From Flavobacterium sp. JAD_PAG50586_2 (GTDB taxonomy: Bacteria > Bacteroidota > Bacteroidia > Flavobacteriales > Flavobacteriaceae): DNA of 64,000 bases. Below, in pieces: positions 45,231-53,810 of this stretch. The notes under the pieces were generated by a model. The model was given only the letters and a program-made list of their open reading frames with translations. It did no database searches and was not told the origin of the DNA. A program made the translations under genes and the position numbers. The first letter of the stretch is position 1; every line of letters begins with the position of its first letter. The stretch lies in the NCBI GenBank assembly GCA_023213215.1, contig CP096136.1:3696724-3760723 (forward strand), written 5' to 3'.

Positions 45231-45266
45231 AAAAAACTCCCAAAGAATAATCAGTGGGAGTTAACT
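45231..45266 (-). terminator. Terminator of the DUF47-PiT operon
   Basis: ACTCCCA (45236-45242) and TGGGAGT (45255-45261); read leftward the stem is followed by a T7 run. About 25 bp past the transporter stop. Confidence 0.75.
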
Positions 45267-45288
45267 TTTTAAATCTTAGAATAAGATA

Positions 45289-46644
45289 TTATATAAATAG
45301 CTTCAAAAAGTGGTAGACCAATCCAGCAATCAATGCCGAAACCGGAATGGTTAAAACCCAAGCCCATAATAATTTAACTGTAACTCCCCATCGAACGGCA
45401 GAAACCCTTTTGGTAACTCCTACTCCAATGATAGAACCCGTAATGGTATGTGTTGTGGAAACTGGAATTTTGAAATGCTCCGTAATAAACAACGTTAAAG
45501 CTCCAGCCGATTCCGCTACAACACCTTCAAAAGCAGTAACTTTTGTAATTTTTGACCCCATGGTTTTTACAATCTTCCATCCGCCACTTAAGGTTCCTAA
45601 AGCAATAACAGTGTAACACGTTAACGGAATCCAACCTGGCATTTGGCCTTCAATCTTTACACCGTTCTTTTCAGAGGGTAACACTACATTCAAATCCAGC
45701 CAGCCCAAGGACATATCAACATTAGGATGTGTATTTAAATAAACCGCAACCGCAGCAGCGATAATTCCCATAACTTTTTGAGAGTCGTTTCCACCGTGAC
45801 CCAAACTGAAGGAAGCCGAAGAAAGCAACTGCATTCTTTTGAGTACTTTTTCTGCTTTGGAAGTCGGAAAACTGCTGAAAGCTAAATTAAATATGGCAAC
45901 ACTATAAAAGATAATAGCAACCAATGTCCATTTGATATTTGAAGGTTCAAAAACAACACTCCAAATAGGACTTTCAAATCGGGGCTTCTTGATATCGTCA
46001 TATCCTTCATATACGGAAGCTAAAAATAAGGCAAACACAATCATCAGCGTTGCAGTCAGCACTTTTGGCCAAATGTTTTTCCGTGAAGAATACATCAGCC
46101 AAAGTGAAATGAAGTAGGAAATAATCATTCCTAACAATGGCGCTAAAACGATAAATGCTATAATAATTGAAACTCCCGAAGGCAGACTTCCATCTTCACC
46201 AGGTTTATACCAGTTAACAATATTGTACCAATGCTTGGTAACCTCCACTCCATCCTGAACTACTGTGTAATCTGAAAAACCATGAAGTGAAATTGCATGT
46301 GCTAAAGCTGCTCCGGCAAAACCTCCAATTAAAGTATGTGATGAGGACGATGGAATTCCTTTCCACCAGGTAAGTAAATTCCATACAATAGCTGCAATAA
46401 CTCCGGCGAGGATTACCGTTAAATTGATACTGTCTGTTTTTGCTGTTTTCGCAACGGTATCGGCTACACCAAATCCGAAAACCCAGTACGCCAAGAAGTT
46501 AAAGAAAGCTGCCCAAAGTACGGCTTGAAAAGGCGTAAGCACTTTTGTGGCCACAATAGTCGCTATAGAATTGGCGGCATCATGGAAACCATTAATGTAA
46601 TCAAATACTAAGGCAAGGACTATAATTACAATTAGTAATGTCAT
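45289..46644 (-). CDS. pitA: PiT family inorganic phosphate transporter
   Basis: 451 aa, about ten membrane helices. The PiT signatures occur in both halves: FDYINGFHDAANSIATIVATK near the N-terminus and a C-terminal half with SFSLGHGGNDSQKVMGII. Symports phosphate (often with a metal cation) using the proton or sodium gradient. It is the second gene of an operon after a DUF47 protein, separated by 20 bp. Neighbouring genes include a phosphate-selective-type porin. Confidence 0.93.
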   Translation of the reverse strand: MTLLIVIIVLALVFDYINGFHDAANSIATIVATKVLTPFQAVLWAAFFNFLAYWVFGFGVADTVAKTAKTDSINLTVILAGVIAAIVWNLLTWWKGIPSSSSHTLIGGFAGAALAHAISLHGFSDYTVVQDGVEVTKHWYNIVNWYKPGEDGSLPSGVSIIIAFIVLAPLLGMIISYFISLWLMYSSRKNIWPKVLTATLMIVFALFLASVYEGYDDIKKPRFESPIWSVVFEPSNIKWTLVAIIFYSVAIFNLAFSSFPTSKAEKVLKRMQLLSSASFSLGHGGNDSQKVMGIIAAAVAVYLNTHPNVDMSLGWLDLNVVLPSEKNGVKIEGQMPGWIPLTCYTVIALGTLSGGWKIVKTMGSKITKVTAFEGVVAESAGALTLFITEHFKIPVSTTHTITGSIIGVGVTKRVSAVRWGVTVKLLWAWVLTIPVSALIAGLVYHFLKLFI

Positions 46645-46664
46645 GATTTCCTAATTGATTATAC

Positions 46665-47306
46665 TTATGAGTGTTTAACTGAAATTTGTTCCATTACGTT
46701 GGAAACACTTTTACATTTGTCAGAAGCCATTTCCAGGGCAGAAAGCACTTCTTTGTATTTAATAACGTTTTTAGCGTCGGTTTCGTTTTCGAAAATATCG
46801 GCAACCGCTTTATCAAATACAGAATCCGCTTTGCTTTCCAATTTATTTATTTTCTTGCAGGTATCTTTAATAGCTCTGTGATTCATAGCTTTCAACTCCT
46901 TGATCCCGATGCCAATAAGTTGACAAGCTTCCAAATTGATCTCTGTTAATTTACGGATTGATTTGGTAATTTTCTCCACCTGGTATAAACGCATTCTACT
47001 AGCCGCACCGTGCATGTTATCGGCAACATTGTCCATTGCTTTTATAAGGGAGTGAATATCTTCACGGTCAAAAGGTGTGATAAAGTTCCGGCTTAATTCT
47101 AAGTGTGTTTTATGGGTAATTTCTTCAATTTCAGCTTCAAGTTCTTCTATTTTTCTGTAATATTCTTCTCTTTCTGCCTTTTGTGCATTTACTGCTTCGT
47201 GAAGCGTTTCTGCCAATAAAATCAAACCTGCAGCAGCCTGCTCAAATAAAGGAAAGAACTTTTTATCCTTAGGAACTAAAAACTGGAAAATGTTGTTAAG
47301 AGTCAT
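46665..47306 (-). CDS. DUF47 (PhoU-like) protein, partner of PiT
   Basis: 213-aa all-helical PhoU-like protein of the DUF47 family: FFPLFEQAAAGLILLAETL, FITPFDREDIHSLIKAMDNVAD (metal-binding E/D positions), and a final helix IKYKEVLSALEMASDKC. Encoded directly before the PiT transporter, the usual pairing, and thought to regulate it. No membrane segments. Confidence 0.9.
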   Translation of the reverse strand: MTLNNIFQFLVPKDKKFFPLFEQAAAGLILLAETLHEAVNAQKAEREEYYRKIEELEAEIEEITHKTHLELSRNFITPFDREDIHSLIKAMDNVADNMHGAASRMRLYQVEKITKSIRKLTEINLEACQLIGIGIKELKAMNHRAIKDTCKKINKLESKADSVFDKAVADIFENETDAKNVIKYKEVLSALEMASDKCKSVSNVMEQISVKHS

Positions 47307-47329
47307 TGTTTTTTCTGTATATTTTGGTG

Positions 47330-47363
47330 CAAATGTATTTCTCCAATGTTAAGTGAATATTAA
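47330..47363 (-). promoter_or_regulatory. DUF47-PiT promoter with two TTAACAT-type repeats
   Basis: Read leftward: TTAATAT (47363-47357), 4 bp, TTAACAT (47352-47346), 8 bp, then TACATTTG (47337-47330), a perfect -7 box. The repeats take the place of the -33 element, as Pho boxes do in activator-dependent promoters. The predicted leader is about 17 nt. Confidence 0.5.
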
Positions 47364-47387
47364 CAATCAAAAAAAAGACATTTTTTT

Positions 47388-47423
47388 ATTGAAAACGGAA
47401 TTTAGCTTATTGAAAACGTTTTC
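47388..47423 (+). promoter_or_regulatory. Direct repeat / palindrome upstream of acyl-CoA carboxylase gene
   Basis: ATTGAAAACG occurs twice with starts 21 bp apart (47388 and 47409); the second copy forms a perfect palindrome GAAAACGTTTTC (47412-47423), which has the central CG of LacI-type operators. Regulator unknown. Confidence 0.35.
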
Positions 47424-47463
47424 GTATTTTAGCACACGCTAAAAGCTGTACAAATATACAACC

Positions 47464-49091
47464 ATGGACATCAACTTCAATAAAAACGAAGATCACAATA
47501 AACTTTTACTGACCGATTTAAAACAACACTTTGCCAAAGTTAGAGTTGGTGGAGGAGAAAAACGCATTGCTAAATTGCATGCTGAAGGTAAAATGACTGC
47601 ACGTGAACGTGTCGATTATCTTCTTGATCCAAAAACTAAAAGTATTGAAATAGGTGCTTTTGTTGGCGACGGAATGTATGCTGAACATGGAGGATGTCCT
47701 TCTGGCGGCGTTGTCGTAAAAATGGGCTATATCAAAGGAAAGCAATGCATAGTCGTTGCTAATGATGCTACCGTAAAAGCGGGTGCGTGGTTTCCGATTA
47801 CGGGAAAAAGAATTTACGCGCTCAGGAAATTGCGATGGAGAACCGTTTGCCAATTATTTATTTGGTCGATTCCGCCGGAGTTTATCTTCCGATGCAGGAT
47901 GAAATCTTTCCCGACAAGGAACACTTTGGACGGATATTCAGAAACAATGCCATTATGAGCAGTATGGGAATTACCCAAATTGCAGCCGTGATGGGAAGCT
48001 GTGTTGCCGGTGGTGCCTATCTTCCGATTATGAGTGATGAAGCCATGATTGTGGATAAAACCGGTAGTATTTTCCTTGCCGGAAGTTATCTTGTAAAAGC
48101 AGCCATTGGTGAAAATATAGATAATGAAACATTGGGCGGAGCAACTACACATTGCGAAATATCGGGAGTAACCGATTATAAAGCCAAAGATGATAAAGAC
48201 GCTTTAGACCGAATCAAAAGTATTGTTGGAAAAATCGGCGATTACGAAAAAGCGGGTTTCAATAGGGAAACTCCACAAAAACCAGCTTTAGAGGAAAAAG
48301 ATATATACGGAATACTACCAAAATCACGTACTGAACAATATGATATGATGGAAATCATCAAGCGTTTGGTAGACAATTCAGAAATGGATATGTACAAACC
48401 GGATTACGGAAAATCAATCATAACCTGTTATGCCAGAATTGACGGTTGGGCTGTTGGAATTGTAGCCAACCAAAGGATTGTATCCAAAACCAAAAAAGGC
48501 GAAATCCAGTTTGGTGGGGTAATTTACTCTGATTCGGCAGACAAAGCTACAAGGTTTATTGCCAACTGCAATCAAAAGAAAATTCCATTAGTATTTGTTC
48601 AGGACGTTACCGGATTTATGGTAGGTTCCAAATCAGAACATGGCGGAATTATTAAGGACGGAGCCAAAATGGTAAATGCTGTTGCCAATTCTGTTGTGCC
48701 AAAATTCACTGTAGTTGTTGGAAATTCTTATGGTGCAGGGAATTACGCCATGTGTGGAAAAGCTTATGATCCAAGGCTAATCTTTGCCTGGCCAAGCGCC
48801 GAACTTGCCGTTATGGGCGGAACACAGGCAGCCAAAGTACTCGCACAAATTGAAGCTTCATCGCTAAAAGCCAAAGGGGAAACGGTAGATGAAAAAGTTG
48901 AAAAGGAATTATTCGATAAAATCAAAGCGCGTTACGACGCACAGGTTTCTCCTTATTATGCCGCTGCAAGATTATGGACAGATGCTATCATTGATCCGTT
49001 AGAAACCAGAACCTGGATTTCAATGGGAATTGAAGCTGCGAACCACTCACCTATTGAAAAGAAATTTAATTTAGGTGTGATTCAGGTTTGA
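47464..49091 (+). CDS. Acyl-CoA carboxylase beta subunit (frame broken)
   Basis: Carboxyltransferase subunit of a biotin-dependent acyl-CoA carboxylase (propionyl- or methylcrotonyl-CoA type), 542 aa when healed, the normal length. Features: KMTARERVDYLLDP, the N-half acyl-CoA site (FGRIFRNNAIMSSMGITQIA, MGSCVAGGAYLPIMSDE) and C-half biotin site (PLVFVQDVTGFMVGSKSEHG, GNSYGAGNYAMCGKAYDPR). The A5 run 47805-47809 lacks one A; adding it restores ITGKKNLRAQEIAMENRLP. The biotin-carboxylase subunit is not in the window. Confidence 0.88.
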
Positions 49092-49145
49092 TAGTAACAA
49101 ATAAAAATCTGCCCTACTAATTCCCTGAATATCAATTTTATAATC

Positions 49146-50762
49146 ATGAACAAAATCCTACTCCTTTGTTTTACCATTATTGGTTTCCAAAATCTTACAG
49201 CACAGGAAACCTTTAGCCGTAAGGACAGTCTTCAAGGTGGTTTACGACCGGAACGAACCTGTTTTGACGTATTACGTTATGATCTCAACATCAAAGTCAA
49301 TCCCGATGAAAAATCGTTAGTTGGATATAATGAAGTAACTTTTAGAATAGTTTCAAGCACTTCAAAAATCCAATTGGATCTATTTGATAATATGAAGATT
49401 GACAGTATTGTCTTCAATGCTAAAAAGCTAAAATACAATCGCGAATACAATGCTGTTTTTATTGATTTCCCTTTGGTTTTGACTTCAAAATCCCAACAGA
49501 GTCTGAAGTTTTATTATTCAGGAAAACCAATAATTGCACACAATGCGCCTTGGGACGGTGGTTTTACTTATACAAAGGATAACGATGGAAAACCGTGGAT
49601 TGGTGTAAGCTGTCAAGGTATCGGAGCTAGTTTGTGGTATCCGTGTAAAGATTCGCAAAGCGATGAACCCGATTTTGGAGCCACAATAAAAGTAGCTGTT
49701 CCCAATGGATTGATGAATGTTTCCAACGGAAGGCTAATTGGTAGCGAAGATTTAAAAAATGGTTATACACGCTGGGATTGGGAAGTTAAAAACCCGATAA
49801 ACACCTATTCGATAACGCTTAACATTGGAAATTATGTCCACATCCATGAAAATTATAAAGGTTTGGATCTCGATTATTATGTATTGCCCGAAAATGAAGC
49901 TAAAGCCAGAGTACATTTTGAAGAAGTGAAACCTATGATGGAATGTTTTCAAAGTAAATTTGGAACCTATCCTTTTACCAATGACGGATACAAATTGGTT
50001 GAAACTCCCTATTTAGGAATGGAACACCAAAGTGCTGTGGCTTATGGAAATAAGTATGTAAATGGTTATTTAGGAACAGACAGATCGGGAACCGGAATTG
50101 GATGGCTCTTTGACTATATCACTATCCACGAAAGTGGCCACGAATGGTTTGGCAACAGCATTACATCAAAAGACACTGCTGATATGTGGATTCAGGAAGG
50201 GTTTACAACTTACACGGAAGCAGTTTATGTCGAATGCCAACATGGGTATGAGAAAGGACAGAATTACCTTAACGGACTAAAAAGAAATATAGATAATGTC
50301 AGTCCGATTATTGGTCCGTATGGTGTAAACAAAGAAGGTTCGACTGACATGTATGAAAAGGGTGCGATGCTTTTAAATACGCTAAGACACGTTGTAAATA
50401 ACGATGACAAATGGTGGAAAATGCTACTAACCTACTCCGAAAGATTCCGCCATAAAATCATCGACACCGAAACTGTAGTCACTTTTTTTAATACGGAAAC
50501 CGGAATGAATTTAACTCCGGTATTCAATCAATATTTACGACATGCTGCAATTCCGGAATTGGAATACAGAATCAATAAAGGTAAGCTGCAATTTCGATGG
50601 AAAGCCGATGAAAGTAAATTTGCCATGCCGGTTGATGTTAAAATCAAAAACAAAAAAGCCCGCATTTATCCAACTATTAATTGGGTAACATCCAAATTTA
50701 AAATTGATTCCCTACAAGATATCGAAGTGTTGACGAATGATTTTTATATCAAAGTTAATTAA
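49146..50762 (+). CDS. Exported M1 family zinc aminopeptidase
   Basis: 538 aa with signal peptide ending near LTAQ. N-terminal beta domain, then the catalytic domain with HESGHEWF (zinc ligands H328 and H332) and the distal Glu in WIQEGFTTYTEA. The exopeptidase recognition motif (GxMEN) appears as YLGMEHQSAVAYGN. Shorter than PepN because the large C-terminal helical domain is missing, as in many Bacteroidota members. Monocistronic, 55 bp after the carboxylase gene. Confidence 0.9.
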   Translation: MNKILLLCFTIIGFQNLTAQETFSRKDSLQGGLRPERTCFDVLRYDLNIKVNPDEKSLVGYNEVTFRIVSSTSKIQLDLFDNMKIDSIVFNAKKLKYNREYNAVFIDFPLVLTSKSQQSLKFYYSGKPIIAHNAPWDGGFTYTKDNDGKPWIGVSCQGIGASLWYPCKDSQSDEPDFGATIKVAVPNGLMNVSNGRLIGSEDLKNGYTRWDWEVKNPINTYSITLNIGNYVHIHENYKGLDLDYYVLPENEAKARVHFEEVKPMMECFQSKFGTYPFTNDGYKLVETPYLGMEHQSAVAYGNKYVNGYLGTDRSGTGIGWLFDYITIHESGHEWFGNSITSKDTADMWIQEGFTTYTEAVYVECQHGYEKGQNYLNGLKRNIDNVSPIIGPYGVNKEGSTDMYEKGAMLLNTLRHVVNNDDKWWKMLLTYSERFRHKIIDTETVVTFFNTETGMNLTPVFNQYLRHAAIPELEYRINKGKLQFRWKADESKFAMPVDVKIKNKKARIYPTINWVTSKFKIDSLQDIEVLTNDFYIKVN

Positions 50763-50844
50763 GCAGTCAATAAATTTTAACGCTTCAATATTTCATATCT
50801 AATTAAAAAATAGTAACTTAGGCTAAATTTTAAACTTTGTTATT

Positions 50845-51270
50845 ATGGATACTACAGTAAAAGGTTTGAACAAATGGGCCAATGCCCACTCTACATTTTG
50901 GTTTGATGCTATCAGGATTATTTTAGGGATTTTTTTAATTTACAAAGGAGGTTATTTCGTTAGTAACAGTCGGGGTTTTGAAGACCTGATTGCACCGGTA
51001 AGCAATTTTATGGGTGGCATGCTGACCTTCCACTATATTGCAGCAGCTCATATTATGGGCGGTATTATGATAGTTTTTGGTTTGTTGACACGTTGGGCGC
51101 TAATTGCTCAATTACCAATTTTAATTGGAGCTGTTCTCTTAAATTTTTTAGGAGAAATGAACATTGTAAATCTGATTATTGCAACCGTAACATTAGCAAT
51201 CAGCATTTTTTATACCATTTACGGCAGTGGAAAACATTCAGCGGACTACTATTTCAAAATGGAAAAATAA
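50845..51270 (+). CDS. DoxX family membrane protein
   Basis: 141 aa, four membrane helices. DoxX-like pattern: WFDAIRIILGIFLIYKGGYF at the first helix, HYIAAAHIMGGIMIVFGLLTRW in the middle. DoxX-like proteins vary in role (terminal oxidase accessory, redox); nothing here decides. Own terminator. Confidence 0.75.
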   Translation: MDTTVKGLNKWANAHSTFWFDAIRIILGIFLIYKGGYFVSNSRGFEDLIAPVSNFMGGMLTFHYIAAAHIMGGIMIVFGLLTRWALIAQLPILIGAVLLNFLGEMNIVNLIIATVTLAISIFYTIYGSGKHSADYYFKMEK

Positions 51271-51286
51271 TTTGTTTGCTTTGAAT

Positions 51287-51331
51287 CAAAAAACGCACTA
51301 AGAGCTTACTTTTAGTGCGTTTTTTTTTTAT
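51287..51331. terminator. Bidirectional terminator between DoxX and menE
   Basis: AACGCACTAA and TTAGTGCGTT pair around a short loop, flanked by A6 on the left and T9 on the right; serves two convergent genes. Confidence 0.8.
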
Positions 51332-52377
51332 TTTAATGTTTCTCTTCTCAGAATCTTTCCTGTTGTGGTTTCCTTGAACTTTGGAATAAAAATGATTTCT
51401 TTTGGCTTTTCGTATTTATCCAATGCTTCATAAAGCGATTCATCAAAATCCTGTTTCTCGCCTTCGATAACCAAGACAACTTTATGTCCTAATTCGTTGT
51501 CGGGCTTTGAAGCAATAAAAAAGCGCTGATGGATTTTACTGGCTAGCTTCTCTTCAATCTGTTCCGGAATCAATTTTATTCCACCACTATTGATGACATT
51601 GTCCATTCGTCCCAAAAATATAAATTGATTTTCGTTAAGCAATTCGACTATGTCATTTGTTACAATAACATCTGGTGAAATTCTTGGTGCATGTATAACC
51701 AGGCAATTCCTGTCATCATAGGAGATCGTAACATTGGGCAAAACGGTAAATGCTTTTTCGCCAAGTTTTCGGGCTGCTATATGGGTTATTGTCTCTGTCA
51801 TACCGTATGTCTCATAGACTTCAGTTGGCAATTTCAATAATTGTTTTTCTAAAGCTTTGTTTATAGCTGCACCACCCACAATCATTTTCTTAACCCTTTT
51901 TAATTCGGTAATGGAATTTTGTGATTGTAACGGAACCATGGCTACAAAATCATAATCGATTTCATTATTCCGCATCGGATGGGAACTCGGAGCTACAAAC
52001 TCTAAATCTAAACCTAAAATCATGGCGCGGACTAACATCATTTTTCCGGCAACATATTTAACGGGTAAACATTGTAAAGCTCTGTTGCCTGGCTGCAAAT
52101 CGAAAAAATCGCCTGTAGCTAAAGCCGAATCAACCATTGCCTGTTTGCTGACGGATATTGTTTTTGGAGTTCCGGTTGTACCAGATGTTTCCATTTCTAT
52201 GAAATTTTTGCTGTCGAACCAATCCAAAAGGAAATCGCCAACAGGTTTTTCAAAATCTTCGCCTTCTTTGATAAAACTATAGGCCACACGGCATAAATCG
52301 TCCTTATCAAGGTGAAAGCCATTCAGCTTGAAAAGATTGTGGACATTTTGGTAGGTTGGATTATTCATGGTTTTCAT
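51328..52377 (-). CDS. menE: O-succinylbenzoate-CoA ligase (AMP-binding)
   Basis: 349-aa adenylate-forming enzyme, short as in Bacteroidota MenE. AMP-binding P-loop ETSGTTGTPKTI, YGMTETITH, and the C-terminal GRMDNVINSGGIKLIPEQ and GKILRRE. Activates o-succinylbenzoate in menaquinone synthesis. Its start overlaps the end of the upstream CPBP gene by 8-17 bp depending on which ATG (52377 or 52368) is used, so they are coupled. Confidence 0.88.
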   Translation of the reverse strand: MKTMNNPTYQNVHNLFKLNGFHLDKDDLCRVAYSFIKEGEDFEKPVGDFLLDWFDSKNFIEMETSGTTGTPKTISVSKQAMVDSALATGDFFDLQPGNRALQCLPVKYVAGKMMLVRAMILGLDLEFVAPSSHPMRNNEIDYDFVAMVPLQSQNSITELKRVKKMIVGGAAINKALEKQLLKLPTEVYETYGMTETITHIAARKLGEKAFTVLPNVTISYDDRNCLVIHAPRISPDVIVTNDIVELLNENQFIFLGRMDNVINSGGIKLIPEQIEEKLASKIHQRFFIASKPDNELGHKVVLVIEGEKQDFDESLYEALDKYEKPKEIIFIPKFKETTTGKILRRETLK

Positions 52378-53314
52378 TTTTTTGTAATGGTGCTGTAGCC
52401 TGTATTTTTATTTTTCCTGTTAGTTTTTGTTTCCAATTGGTCCAATGGTATTTTTTACTAAAGATAAATAATAGTAACGGAAAAACTACTAGTATCGGAA
52501 TCAAAATTTCATAGCCAACAGAAGGCGTAGAAACATCCTTAAAAACAGATTCTGTCTGCAATGCTGACCATTCTGAGGTTACTAGCAATGCTGTAACAAT
52601 ATTATTGGCGGCATGAAAACCGAGCGATAATTCCATTCCATCATCCATCAGAGTTATAATCCCAAGAAAGAAACCTGTTCCTATATAATACACCATAATA
52701 ATTTGCCCCATTTTCGCTACTTCAGGATTCATAATATGCATCAATCCAAACATAGTTGAAGTGACGATTAACGGAACCCATCTGTTCTTTGCCAGCAATC
52801 CAACTCCCTGCATCAGGTAGCCTCTGAAAATAAATTCTTCCGTACTGGTTTGAATAGGAAGCATTATCATCGCGATAAGCAATAAAATCAAAAAAGGAAT
52901 TGGCTTGAAATTGAGTACAAAATTCTCCGGACTGGCGAAATAAACTATCAATGTAGAAGCCGAACTTATTACACCCCAAACAACAAACGCAAAAAATATT
53001 CTTTTCCAATCTACTTTTTCCCTGGAGGTAATTATATCTTTCAGCTTTAGCTTGTGAAGATATTTTACTACGATAATTATCCCTAACATTGTAAAAACAA
53101 AGATCAGCAACATTAGGAATAAGGTAACGTTGGGGCTAAAAAATTTCATAATCTCTGCCTCGGTAGTTGGCATTGGTTTTCCTGAACCAAATGATTTTAC
53201 CAATAAAGCAATGGCTAATGGAAATTGGCCGATTACATAGAAAGTGGCAATAATAAAAAACCCGAGTAAATAATTTAAAAGATTGGGTGACTTGTTTACT
53301 TTTTCTAAAAACAT
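52361..53314 (-). CDS. CPBP family intramembrane metalloprotease
   Basis: 317 aa, about eight membrane helices. Motifs: EEFIFRGY (Glu-Glu), a FGLMHI histidine, and FHAANN in a later helix. Translationally overlapped by menE downstream. In Flavobacteria a CPBP gene next to menE is a recurring arrangement to my knowledge; the functional link is unclear. Confidence 0.88.
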   Translation of the reverse strand: MFLEKVNKSPNLLNYLLGFFIIATFYVIGQFPLAIALLVKSFGSGKPMPTTEAEIMKFFSPNVTLFLMLLIFVFTMLGIIIVVKYLHKLKLKDIITSREKVDWKRIFFAFVVWGVISSASTLIVYFASPENFVLNFKPIPFLILLLIAMIMLPIQTSTEEFIFRGYLMQGVGLLAKNRWVPLIVTSTMFGLMHIMNPEVAKMGQIIMVYYIGTGFFLGIITLMDDGMELSLGFHAANNIVTALLVTSEWSALQTESVFKDVSTPSVGYEILIPILVVFPLLLFIFSKKYHWTNWKQKLTGKIKIQATAPLQKNENHE

Positions 53315-53380
53315 GGTTGATTTTTTGTTTGGCCTAAATTAACTTTTTTACGTTAGAAACTATTATATTGTATAAAAAAA

Positions 53381-53725
53381 ATGTTACAGATACTCCACAA
53401 TCCACGATGCGGAAAATCGAGAGCCTGCGTGGCTTTCGCAACCGATTTAAAAGTTCCGTTTGAGATAACAAACTATTTGGAAACCCCAATGTCTGTTTCC
53501 GATTTGAATGTTCTGATCAAAAAACTTGGAATTAAACCTATTGAACTAGTGCGTCAGAAAGAAGCCATTTGGATAGAAAAATACAAAGACAAAAAGCTAT
53601 CCGATGCGGCCATCATAAAAGCGTTAGTAAAATATCCAATTCTAATTGAACGACCAATAGTGATTGATGGAGACCGAGCTATAATTGGTAGAGACGTTGA
53701 AAAGCTTGCCCTTTTCCTAAAATAA
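53381..53725 (+). CDS. arsC: ArsC/Spx-family reductase-like protein
   Basis: 114 aa, thioredoxin-fold ArsC family. The active-site loop NPRCGKSR places the catalytic Cys at residue 10, and the conserved Arg and cis-Pro region appears in YPILIERPIVID. This is the glutaredoxin-dependent arsenate reductase type. No other ars gene is nearby, so arsenate resistance is not demonstrated; YffB-like housekeeping roles are possible. Confidence 0.82.
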   Translation: MLQILHNPRCGKSRACVAFATDLKVPFEITNYLETPMSVSDLNVLIKKLGIKPIELVRQKEAIWIEKYKDKKLSDAAIIKALVKYPILIERPIVIDGDRAIIGRDVEKLALFLK

Positions 53726-53810
53726 AAGCAGCCATATTTAACAAAGATTTGTGAAGATGAGTTTAAACCGCGATGTACTTTTGTGGTCTTTTAAGCTTAA
53801 CTATATTTTC

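Noticed and set aside
53381..53725. Arsenic resistance operon
   Set aside because: Only the ArsC-like gene is present; no arsR, arsB/acr3 or arsM nearby.
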